This document shows positions 5,681-10,804 of a DNA stretch of 10,804 nucleotides, one piece after another. The stretch is from URNF01 sp045531495 (GTDB taxonomy: Bacteria; Bacillota; Clostridia; Oscillospirales; Acutalibacteraceae): positions 1 through 10,804 of the forward strand of contig JAZSED010000113.1 of assembly GCA_045531495.1 (NCBI GenBank), given 5' to 3'. The notes beneath the pieces were generated by a model. It ran no database searches and had not been told where the DNA came from. It was given only the letters and a program-made list of their open reading frames with translations. The number at the start of each line of letters is the position of its first letter. The stretch's first letter is position 1. The translations under genes were made by a program, and so were the position numbers.

Positions 5681-6199
5681 TTATTCAGCAGCGGCAGCGG
5701 GTTCGCCGCCATTTTTTTCGACGATCGCGTTAAGAGCGACAGCCAGGCCTCTGACGGGGCCGTTGAGTACGCTGAGAAGCATAGAGATGAGACCCTCTTT
5801 GTTGGGCAGTTTCGCGAGTTCGTTTACGCGGTCAATGTCAATCACCGCACCGTCCAGGAAACCTGCTTTCACTTTGAAGTTCTCGTCCGCTTTCGCCTGC
5901 TCGCAAAGAATCTTTGCAGCGGCAACCGGATCTTCTGCGCTTACAGCCAAAGCGGTGGTGCCTTTGAGAACGTCGTTAAGACCTTCCAGACCTGCTTTTT
6001 CAGCAGCACGACGCAACATGGTGTTTTTCACCACGGCGTAGTCAACGCCTGCTGCACGCAGCTTGCGACGGAGAATGGTATCGTCTTCCACGGAGATGCC
6101 TTTGTATTCCACAACAACACCTGCGGTAGAAGTAGACAGTTTCTGCGCGAGTTCTTCAACAAACGCTTGTTTCTCCTGCAACACTTTTTCGTTAGCCAA
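5681..6199 (-). CDS. rplJ: Ribosomal protein L10
   Basis: The 172-residue protein matches L10. It has an N-terminal rRNA-binding domain (Y-KG-SVEDDT near 32-41, VVKNTMLRRA near 57-65) and a C-terminal helix that carries L7/L12 dimers, ending in an Ala-rich tail. The start codon is TTG at 6197-6199, well placed after GGAGGTG. The next codons read ANEKVLQEKQ, as expected for L10. L10 in complex with L12 is the known autoregulator of its own operon, and a leader with attenuator lies directly upstream. The weak start codon may tune output relative to rplL. Confidence 0.96.
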   Translation of the reverse strand: MANEKVLQEKQAFVEELAQKLSTSTAGVVVEYKGISVEDDTILRRKLRAAGVDYAVVKNTMLRRAAEKAGLEGLNDVLKGTTALAVSAEDPVAAAKILCEQAKADENFKVKAGFLDGAVIDIDRVNELAKLPNKEGLISMLLSVLNGPVRGLAVALNAIVEKNGGEPAAAAE

Positions 6200-6245
6200 T
6201 TTCTTTCACCTCCGTAATGGGAATGTATGCCGTTACATCCGTGAA

Positions 6246-6280
6246 TAAAAAATCCCCTCACGTGATTCCACATGAGGGGA
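6246..6280 (-). terminator. Attenuator terminator in the rplJL leader
   Basis: A 12-bp stem (6253-6264 with 6269-6280, arms TCCCCTCACGTG and CACATGAGGGGA, one wobble pair) with an ATTC loop is followed in the minus direction by TTTTTTAT. It sits about 50 bases before the rplJ start, inside the operon, and so must be conditionally read through. This fits L10-L12 feedback. Confidence 0.85.
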
Positions 6281-6395
6281 CAGCATTAACATTTCAATAC
6301 CCGTAAGGGCGTCTTGTTAAAGCTCTCTGCCTCGGTAGGCCAAAACCTGCGTTTTGATTATATCCCAAAGGGAAACCTACTGTCTGTGGAAGAAC
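6253..6395 (-). ncRNA. L10 leader (rplJL autoregulatory 5' UTR)
   Basis: On the minus strand this stretch contains ACAGTAGG (about 6374-6381) pairing with CCTACCGAGG (about 6329-6338). They enclose two local hairpins (TCCC-TTT-GGGA and CAAAAC-GCAG-GTTTTG). It ends in the attenuator at 6253-6280. The ACAGUAGG and CCGAGG pair around a multi-stem junction is what I recall for Firmicutes L10 leaders, which bind the L10-L12 complex and cause premature termination. The 5' boundary is approximate. The class is judged by position, motif and paired structure, not by a covariance model. Confidence 0.7.
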
Positions 6396-6574
6396 AGCAT
6401 TATATATAGCCGGCGGGAACAAAGCCCGCCGCGCCTTACAAAGCCGCTTTTCGCCCGCGCCTTCGCCTCTTCTCTTGAAATACACAAAGTATTTCTGCGT
6501 TCATCGGCTTTGTCGCAAACAAAAATCGTTCTTTGTCAGGTCCTTAAATTATAGCAACAAGAACATCGGTACAA
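6300..6574 (-). promoter_or_regulatory. rplJL promoter and long upstream leader
   Basis: The 456-base gap between rplA and rplJ holds no gene I can support. An extended -10 (TGC then TATAAT, 6548-6556) has TTGTAC (6569-6574) 15 bases upstream and is the best rplJL promoter. A second TATAAT-like stretch lies near 6400. Between them is a GC-rich segment with a GGCGGG/CCCGCC hairpin (6412-6417 and 6425-6430). A CAAAACA/TGTTTTG hairpin (6609-6625) lies between rplA and the promoter without a good T-run, so some read-through from rplA is possible. A 63-codon frame through the leader (6294-6485) lacks family resemblance and covers the structured RNA. Confidence 0.5.
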
Positions 6575-6655
6575 CGCACCGCGTTTGTTCCCGTCGGCTA
6601 TGGTATCACAAAACATTTTGTTTTGCAATAGCTAAATGAAAATTTTTGTGAAAAA

Positions 6656-7348
6656 TTACGCGCCGAATTTGTTCGGGTTGATTTTTACGCCGGGGCCCAT
6701 GGTGGAAGCCACGGTGCAGGAACGGATGTACTGACCTTTTGCCGCCGCGGGCTTCGCTTTCACGATAGCACCCATCAGAGCGTCCAGGTTTTCCTGCAGT
6801 TTCTCTACGCCGAAGGACACCTTGCCGATCGGGCAGTGAATGATGTTGGTTTTGTCAAGACGGTATTCGATTTTACCGGCTTTCGCATCGGTAACAGCCT
6901 TCGCTACGTCGGGGGTAACGGTACCGGCTTTTGGGTTGGGCATAAGACCGCGGGGACCAAGCACTTTACCGAGACGACCCACAACGCCCATCATATCCGG
7001 GCTTGCGATAACTACGTCGAAATCCATCCAACCGCCGCTGATTTTCGCTACGAGTTCATCAGAACCTGCGTAATCCGCGCCGGCATCCAAAGCAGCCTGT
7101 ACCTTATCGCCTTTGGCAAATACCAAAACGCGCAGGTTTTTACCGGTGCCGTTGGGGAGCACTACCGCGCCGCGAACCTGCTGGTCAGCGTGACGGCTGT
7201 CAACACCCAATTTTACGTGAAGTTCTACGGTTTCGTCGAACTTCGCCTTGCCGGTTTTTACAACCAGGTCAAGAGCATCGTTTACATCATAAAGAGTAGT
7301 ACGGTCGACAAGCTTCGCGCTGTCGACATATTTTTTACCGTGTTTCAT
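6656..7348 (-). CDS. rplA: Ribosomal protein L1
   Basis: At 230 residues it is full length for L1. Conserved parts are the N-terminal DETVELHVKLGVD (38-50), the middle NLRVLVFAKGDK (71-82), and the signature GKVLGPRGLMPNPKAGTVT (127-145). The C-terminus GPGVKINPNKFGA is also conserved. L1 forms the mobile stalk beside the E site and binds helices 76-78 of 23S rRNA. It is also a translational repressor of its own operon by binding rRNA-like mRNA structures, and two candidate sites lie upstream of rplK and rplA. GGAGG precedes the ATG at normal spacing. It is the last gene before the rplJL leader. Confidence 0.97.
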   Translation of the reverse strand: MKHGKKYVDSAKLVDRTTLYDVNDALDLVVKTGKAKFDETVELHVKLGVDSRHADQQVRGAVVLPNGTGKNLRVLVFAKGDKVQAALDAGADYAGSDELVAKISGGWMDFDVVIASPDMMGVVGRLGKVLGPRGLMPNPKAGTVTPDVAKAVTDAKAGKIEYRLDKTNIIHCPIGKVSFGVEKLQENLDALMGAIVKAKPAAAKGQYIRSCTVASTMGPGVKINPNKFGA

Positions 7349-7370
7349 ATTGGTTTATCCTCCCTGTTAG

Positions 7371-7391
7371 ATACCGTTTCTGTAACGGTAT
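7371..7391 (-). other. Hairpin in the rplK-rplA spacer
   Basis: A perfect 8-bp inverted repeat (ATACCGTT and AACGGTAT) with a TCTGT loop lies between the candidate L1 site and the rplA ribosome binding site. There is no T-run, so it is not a terminator. It may shape access to the rplA start or mark a processing site. Confidence 0.5.
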
Positions 7392-7393
7392 AA

Positions 7394-7428
7394 GTGGTAA
7401 AACGGAATTTTGAGATTTTTCCTCCCAC
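7394..7428 (-). promoter_or_regulatory. Candidate L1-binding mRNA site before rplA
   Basis: On the minus strand GTGGGAGGA is followed, after a short loop, by TTCCG, TTTTA and CCAC. GTGG/CCAC and GGAA/TTCC form two helices separated by an asymmetric internal loop (GA opposite GTTTTA). This copies the start and end of the L1 stalk of 23S rRNA, which from memory begins GUGGGAGG and ends UACCAC. L1 is known to regulate its operon by such mimicry. The site starts about 18 bases after the rplK stop. Confidence 0.6.
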
Positions 7429-7445
7429 TGTCAACTGAAAAGGTC

Positions 7446-7871
7446 TTAGTCGACAACTTCAACGCCCATGCTGCGCGCAGTACCTGCCACCATGCTCATA
7501 GCGGCTTCAAGGTCAGCGGCATTCAGGTCGGGCATTTTCTGTTCGGCGATCTTCTGCACCTGTTCTTTGGTGATCTTAGCAACCTTGTTCTTGTTCGGAA
7601 CACCGGAAGCACTTTCGATACCGCACGCCTTTTTAATCAGCACCGCTGCCGGAGGGGTTTTGGTGATGAAGGTAAAGGAGTGGTCGGCAAAAACCGTGAT
7701 CACAACGGGGATGATGAGGCCGGCATCGTTCTTGGTACGTTCGTTGAATTCTTTGGTGAACGCCATGATGTTAACACCGTGCTGACCGAGAGCAGGACCT
7801 ACCGGGGGCGCGGGCGTTGCCTTGCCTGCCGGAATCTGCAGTTTGATATAACCGATAATTTTCTGAGCCAT
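7446..7871 (-). CDS. rplK: Ribosomal protein L11
   Basis: This is a 141-residue, full-length L11. The N-terminal domain carries the proline-rich APPVGPALGQHGVNIMAF (21-38). The C-terminal rRNA-binding domain runs from about 72 and includes TPPAAVLIKKACG and the terminal GTARSMGVEV. L11 sits at the GTPase centre next to the L10-L12 stalk. GGAGGTG precedes the ATG at a suitable distance. It lies between nusG and rplA, the conserved bacterial order. Confidence 0.97.
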   Translation of the reverse strand: MAQKIIGYIKLQIPAGKATPAPPVGPALGQHGVNIMAFTKEFNERTKNDAGLIIPVVITVFADHSFTFITKTPPAAVLIKKACGIESASGVPNKNKVAKITKEQVQKIAEQKMPDLNAADLEAAMSMVAGTARSMGVEVVD

Positions 7872-7893
7872 TTTAATTGCACCTCCAAAATTT

Positions 7894-7923
7894 GTGGTAA
7901 GGCGGAGTTTTCACTCCTCCCAC
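7894..7923 (-). promoter_or_regulatory. Candidate L1-binding mRNA site before rplK
   Basis: On the minus strand GTGG pairs with CCAC, and GGAGT-GAAA-ACTCC forms an inner hairpin. The two helices are joined by an asymmetric loop (GA against GCCTTA). The 5' part GTGGGAGG and the CTTACCAC end match the L1 stalk of 23S rRNA as I recall it. Upstream in the same 115-base nusG-rplK spacer are two more hairpins (ACAGTC-TTCC-GACTGT near 7923-7938 and GAGAC-GTAT-GTCTC near 7951-7964). The site lies some 15 bases before the rplK ribosome binding site, well placed for repression by L1. Confidence 0.65.
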
Positions 7924-7986
7924 AGTCGGAAGACTGTCCGACGGCAGGTAAGAGACATACGTCTCGTACAATCTGTCTTTGTCGAG

Positions 7987-8508
7987 TTAATCCATTAACT
8001 CTGCCTGTTCCAATTCGAGTTCCACAGGAGTTTCTCTGCCGAACATAGAAATGGTAACACGGACTTTGTTCTTTTCGCTGTCAATCTCATCAACAACACC
8101 GCTAAAGCCCTCCAAGGGACCTTCCACGATACGCACGGTGTCGCCGACAGCATAGCGAATCTCAATTTCGTGTTTCTCCACACCGAGAGCGGCAATTTCC
8201 TCTTCGGTGAGCGGAACGGGAACACCGTTCGGACCTACAAAGCCTGTGCAGCCGCGGATGTTCCGCACCACAAACCAGGAATCGTCGGTCATAACCATCT
8301 TCACCAGCACGTAGCCGGGCATCAGTTTACGTTCCACTTCTTTTTTCTGGTTGTCTTTCACTTCCACAACCGTCTCGGTAGGAATGCAGATGTCCTTGAT
8401 CCAATCCTGCAAATGACGGTTTTCCACCGTGGTTGCAAGGTTGCTGGCCACCTTATTCTCGTATCCGGAGAACGTGTGTACGACATACCATTTTGCCTCT
8501 TCGCTCAT
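7987..8508 (-). CDS. nusG: Transcription termination/antitermination factor NusG
   Basis: The 173-residue protein has an NGN domain (WYVVHTFSGYENKVASNL, 7-24; KLMPGYVLVKM, 61-71; VRNIRGCTGFVG, 81-92). A KOW domain follows from about 122 (GDTVRIVEGPLEGFSGVVDEID). NusG binds RNA polymerase and modulates pausing and termination, and can link it to the ribosome. AAGGAGG is correctly spaced from the ATG. It follows secE by 36 bases, the classic secE-nusG pair. Confidence 0.97.
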   Translation of the reverse strand: MSEEAKWYVVHTFSGYENKVASNLATTVENRHLQDWIKDICIPTETVVEVKDNQKKEVERKLMPGYVLVKMVMTDDSWFVVRNIRGCTGFVGPNGVPVPLTEEEIAALGVEKHEIEIRYAVGDTVRIVEGPLEGFSGVVDEIDSEKNKVRVTISMFGRETPVELELEQAELMD

Positions 8509-8544
8509 GGCTATTCCTCCTTGACGTTGATTATGTTTGCGTTA

Positions 8545-8988
8545 TCAGCCGCCGATTTTCGTCAGCAGTTCGATAAGCGCACCCAAACCCGCATCAATCA
8601 GAATGATTGCCAAGCCGAGCAGTGCGCATACAGCCAGCGTAATGCCGGTGTTGCGAACAACCGCAGGGAAGGTCGGCCAAACGATCTTTTTGAACTCGCC
8701 TTTGGTATCGCGGAAGAACTTCGCGATGTTAGCGGGAACAAAGGATACGTCTTCGCCGGATTTCTTGAGCTTGGCTTTGCCCGCAAAGTAGCAGTACACG
8801 CCGATGGCCAAAACGACCACAGCAATGAAAAATACCACCTTCTGCGGGGTGATGAAAGCGAAGAAACGGTCCAGCCATTTGCCCAGACCTAAAGCCGCCA
8901 GATCGGAGAACATATTGAGATTGCTAAGTACGCAGATGAGAATGGCGACGAGAGCAGCGATAGCTGCAATAAATCCGCCTGCAAACAT
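8545..8988 (-). CDS. secE: Preprotein translocase subunit SecE, extended three-helix form
   Basis: The C-terminal half (residues about 88-140) is the SecE core. An amphipathic helix with FFRDTKGEFKKIVWPT (91-106) is followed by the conserved membrane helix. SecE clamps SecY in the protein-export channel. The protein is 147 residues, whereas most Firmicutes SecE have about 60 residues and one membrane helix. Here two more hydrophobic segments (about 1-22 and 50-70) precede the core, a layout like the three-helix SecE of E. coli. The extension is in frame, and AAGGAGAG directly precedes the ATG at 8988, so it is real rather than a miscalled start. It lies between rpmG and nusG, the usual place. 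Confidence 0.93.
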   Translation of the reverse strand: MFAGGFIAAIAALVAILICVLSNLNMFSDLAALGLGKWLDRFFAFITPQKVVFFIAVVVLAIGVYCYFAGKAKLKKSGEDVSFVPANIAKFFRDTKGEFKKIVWPTFPAVVRNTGITLAVCALLGLAIILIDAGLGALIELLTKIGG

Positions 8989-9006
8989 ACTTTTCTCTCC
9001 TTCCGA

Positions 9007-9156
9007 TTACTTCGTTTCTTTGTGCAGCGTGTGCTTGCGACAGAAACGGCAGTACTTGTTCATTTCCAGTCTGTCGGGGTCATTCTTCTTGTTCTTCATC
9101 GTGTTGTAGTTGCGTTGCTTGCATTCGGTGCAAGCGAGGGTGATTTTGACGCGCAT
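9007..9156 (-). CDS. rpmG: Ribosomal protein L33
   Basis: The 49-residue protein begins MRVKITLACTEC and contains two CxxC pairs (C9/C12 and C36/C39), with YNTMKNKKN and RLEMNKYCRFCRKHT typical of zinc-type L33. GGGAGGTG is properly spaced before the ATG. It opens the rpmG-secE-nusG-rplK-rplA operon, 18 bases before secE. Keeping the cysteine pairs means it is the zinc-binding paralogue rather than the cysteine-free one. It is too short for many gene callers. Confidence 0.95.
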   Translation of the reverse strand: MRVKITLACTECKQRNYNTMKNKKNDPDRLEMNKYCRFCRKHTLHKETK

Positions 9157-9280
9157 AACGGCACCTCCCGATATTCGGAATTTTTAAGGCGTGGCGGTTT
9201 CGCCCGCCTTTTGACCTCCCTCGACTAAAGGGAAATGTACCCAAAAAATGGGCACAAAAATAAAACCCCTTTTACGAGGT
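9157..9280 (-). ncRNA. Structured 5' leader of the rpmG operon, no known class recognised
   Basis: The leader between the promoter and rpmG can fold into a nested structure. CTCGTAAAAGGG (9267-9278) pairs with CCCTTTAGTCGAG (9220-9232) with a small bulge. Inside it a hairpin GTGCCCA/TGGGTAC (9249-9255 with 9237-9243) has a T5 loop. Downstream is a 10-bp GC-rich hairpin with one bulge (9186-9210, AAGGCGGGCG and CGCCACGCCTT around an AAAC loop). On the minus strand the latter is followed by AAAAATT, not a T-run, so it is not an ordinary terminator in this direction. I recognise no riboswitch or T-box motif. Confidence 0.45.
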
Positions 9281-9286
9281 ATAGAT

Positions 9287-9315
9287 ACTATAACACATAT
9301 TTTCAACTCGGTCAA
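9287..9315 (-). promoter_or_regulatory. Strong promoter of the rpmG-secE-nusG-rplKA operon
   Basis: TTGACC (9310-9315), an exact 17-base spacer and TATAGT (9287-9292) match the housekeeping consensus closely. Start of transcription is predicted near 9281, giving a leader of about 125 bases. Confidence 0.85.
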
Positions 9316-9427
9316 GAAAAATTTTTGTTATTTTTCGCGCCTTGTGGCAGGGTGCTGCATTACCCACAATATATAGTAATTTATCGTACAAAACCACCAA
9401 TACGCGTCCTCTGCCGTCCGACAGAAC

Positions 9428-9451
9428 GGGCGACCAATGGTCGCCCCTACG
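9428..9451. repeat. Solitary copy of the CCCTACG-tagged palindrome
   Basis: GGGCGACCA (9428-9436) and TGGTCGCCC (9438-9446) form a perfect 9-bp palindrome around one base, followed by CTACGA. It has the same tag and layout as the plus-oriented modules of the 4498-4704 cluster. It lies in the 393-base gap between rpmG and the HD-domain gene (9157-9549). That gap otherwise holds the rpmG promoter and leader, the HD-gene promoter, and AT-rich sequence (about 9316-9420) in which I see nothing. Confidence 0.75.
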
Positions 9452-9508
9452 AAAATGTGTGCTCTTCGCAGGGAAATCTATTGCAATATTATAAAAGGTA
9501 TGGTATTT

Positions 9509-9543
9509 TATAATGGAATATATATAACCTATTATATAGGAGG
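9509..9543 (+). promoter_or_regulatory. Likely -10 and ribosome binding site of the HD-domain gene
   Basis: TATAAT at 9509-9514 stands about 35 bases before the start, but no good -35 lies at 17 bases, so the promoter is tentative. AGGAGG at 9538-9543, six bases before the ATG, is a strong ribosome binding site. A small inverted repeat (CCTAT-TAT-ATAGG, 9528-9540) overlaps it, though such an AT-rich 5-bp stem is weak. Confidence 0.4.
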
Positions 9544-9549
9544 TTTGTA

Positions 9550-10221
9550 ATGCATATTGTAAATGAACGGCAAAAGCAATTGCTTTCCTGGTTTATGAAC
9601 GAAGTGGGTATTGCAGGTGACCCTGCCCAGGTTTCCTCGCGCGACGTGGCGGAGGCGGCGCTGAAGCTTGCTGATCGCGAAGGTATGGACAAGCTGCTGC
9701 GTTATCTCGTATCCACCGACTACTATACTGCGCCCGCATCCACCCGTTTTCACGGCAACTACGAAGGCGCACTTGCGGAGCACAGCATACACGTGGCAGC
9801 ACTGCTTCTGAAGAAAAACCGCGAGCTTGCTTTAGGGCTGCCCGACGGCAGTTGTGTTTTAGCGGGCCTTTGCCACGACCTTTGCAAGGTAAACTTTTAC
9901 GTGCCCGATTACAAAAACAAAAAGGTGTACAGTGACCACGGCTCCAAATCCGATGTGAAAGGCCGTTTTGATTGGGAAATGGTGCCGTCTTATACCATAG
10001 AAGACAAGTTCCCCTGCGGCCACGGCGAAAAATCGGTCATTATGTTACAGAACTTTATGAAACTCACGCAGGATGAAATTCTGCTCATCCGTTGGCATAT
10101 GGGGCCGTTTGCCGCCGCAAACGAATACGATTTTAACTCGGCACTCGATTTCCGTCCCGAAATCGTCGCCATTTTTACCGCGGATATGGAAGCTGCGGCG
10201 TTATTTGAGGAGAAACGCTGA
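9550..10221 (+). CDS. HD-domain phosphohydrolase-like protein
   Basis: The 223-residue soluble protein carries an HD-type metal site: EHSIHV (H78), CHDLCKV (H109, D110), GHGEKS (H158), WHMG (H183) and TADME (D212). HD-domain proteins hydrolyse phosphate esters of nucleotides or nucleic acids. The extra histidines fit a two-metal version, but the substrate is unknown. The first 65 residues form a helical N-terminal region. A strong AGGAGG supports the ATG. It is followed after two bases by a membrane protein gene, so the two are co-transcribed. It diverges from the translation operon. Confidence 0.85.
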   Translation: MHIVNERQKQLLSWFMNEVGIAGDPAQVSSRDVAEAALKLADREGMDKLLRYLVSTDYYTAPASTRFHGNYEGALAEHSIHVAALLLKKNRELALGLPDGSCVLAGLCHDLCKVNFYVPDYKNKKVYSDHGSKSDVKGRFDWEMVPSYTIEDKFPCGHGEKSVIMLQNFMKLTQDEILLIRWHMGPFAAANEYDFNSALDFRPEIVAIFTADMEAAALFEEKR

Positions 10222-10223
10222 TT

Positions 10224-10700
10224 ATGAAAAAGTATTTATGGGTGTTTTTGGTTTCGATGATACCGATTGTCGAGCTGCGCGGCGCGATACCGATCGGTGT
10301 GGGTATGGGCCTGCCGCTGTGGGAGGTTTACGTGCTTGCTATTATCGGTAATATGCTGCCTGTCCCCTTTATTTTCCTGTTTGCACGCAAGGTGCTGGAA
10401 TGGGGCAAAGACAAAAAGTATATCGGTAAATTCTTTGCCTTCTGTCTTGAAAAAGGACACAAGGGCGGAAAAAAACTGCAAGAAAAAGCCGGCCGCGGTC
10501 TTTTCTGGGCTTTGATGCTGTTTGTTGCCATCCCCTTACCCGGCACGGGTGCGTGGACAGGCACCTTAGCGGCGTCTCTCTTGGATATGGATTTCAAAAA
10601 AAGCACTGCCGCTGTGATGCTCGGTGTCTTAACCGCCGGTGTGATTATGGGCATCGCAAGTACCGGCGTGTTCAACGCTATTGTTGCACTGTTTTCGTGA
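10224..10700 (+). CDS. Small multi-drug export family membrane protein (COG2426-like)
   Basis: The 158-residue protein has about four hydrophobic segments. It carries the family hallmark IVELRGAIPIG (15-25) near the N-terminus and PLPGTGAWTG (104-113) in the middle. A basic cytoplasmic stretch (KGHKGGKKLQEKAGR, 77-91) lies between membrane segments. The family is annotated as putative small multidrug exporters on thin evidence and looks distantly like SNARE/DedA-type membrane proteins, so transport is not assured. GAGGAG inside the end of the HD gene serves as ribosome binding site, and only two bases separate the genes. Confidence 0.82.
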   Translation: MKKYLWVFLVSMIPIVELRGAIPIGVGMGLPLWEVYVLAIIGNMLPVPFIFLFARKVLEWGKDKKYIGKFFAFCLEKGHKGGKKLQEKAGRGLFWALMLFVAIPLPGTGAWTGTLAASLLDMDFKKSTAAVMLGVLTAGVIMGIASTGVFNAIVALFS

Positions 10701-10708
10701 GGCGTACT

Positions 10709-10804
10709 ATGAAATTTTTAAAAGTAACTTTCTGCGCACTGTTGTGTGTGCTGTTATTGGCGGGCTGCGCGAAAATGCCCGAAACCGATTTTTCCGAAAA
10801 TTCA
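10709..10804 (+). CDS. Lipoprotein, N-terminal fragment
   Basis: Thirty-two codons are open to the right window edge. The start MKFLKVTFCALLCVLLLAGC is a lipoprotein signal: a basic N-terminus, a hydrophobic core and lipobox LAGC with C20 as the lipidated residue. GAGG, overlapping the stop of the preceding gene, is the ribosome binding site. It is the third gene of the HD operon. The mature domain is outside the window, so no function can be given. Confidence 0.85.
   Translation, partial: MKFLKVTFCALLCVLLLAGCAKMPETDFSENS

Noticed and set aside
6294..6485. 63-codon minus-strand frame in the rplJL leader
   Set aside because: It covers conserved structured RNA and ends just before the attenuator; the start has no convincing ribosome binding site. 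A leader peptide is not excluded but unsupported.
7410..8892. Long plus-strand frames opposite rplK, nusG and secE (7410-8048, 8170-8892)
   Set aside because: They are antisense shadows of highly conserved genes and have no independent support.
9186..9210. Plus-strand terminator reading of the rpmG leader hairpin
   Set aside because: A TTTT follows on the plus strand, but no plus-strand gene lies upstream within reach; on the minus strand there is no T-run. It is treated as a leader structure.

Overview
The gene order, strong Gram-positive ribosome binding sites (GGAGG types) and consensus sigma-A-like promoters point to a Firmicutes genome, most likely an uncultured gut-type Clostridia of the Oscillospirales/Ruminococcaceae kind, with roughly balanced GC. 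This placement is inferred from protein flavour, intergenic repeats and operon layout; no rRNA or other taxonomic marker is in the window.

Left part (1-4460). A secreted metallophosphoesterase with an N-terminal jelly-roll-like region runs off the left edge on the minus strand. Upstream of it lies a minus-strand operon of two half-size CHR-family (chromate-type) transporters joined by a 4-base ATGA overlap, plus a two-domain SGNH/GDSL esterase, closed by a clear terminator. Divergent from this operon is a TIM-barrel sugar phosphate isomerase/epimerase. The two divergent promoters are exact mirror images around a 9-bp inverted repeat that contains both -35 boxes.

Middle part (4460-5250). An intergenic stretch is filled by five short palindromic elements in strictly alternating orientation, each marked by CCCTAC on one side. 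A sixth, solitary copy lies at 9428-9451. Next is a divergent pair of tiny genes: a ribbon-helix-helix-like protein (minus) and a five-cysteine protein of about 56 residues (plus, with a near-perfect promoter). CCGCGG-centred hairpins flank this pair.

Translation block (5250-9315, minus strand). In transcription order it is rpmG, secE, nusG, rplK, rplA, then a long leader, then rplJ and rplL. A consensus promoter precedes rpmG, followed by a folded 5' leader. Two hairpins resembling the L1-binding stalk of 23S rRNA precede rplK and rplA. An L10 leader with an attenuator precedes rplJL. Unlike the usual arrangement, rpoB does not follow rplL: transcription ends there at a terminator facing a convergent small gene.

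Right part (9316-10804, plus strand). A likely operon holds an HD-domain hydrolase, a small-multidrug-export-family membrane protein and the start of a lipoprotein cut by the window edge. The novelty here is mainly regulatory and repeat architecture; I do not see a defence or mobile-element system.
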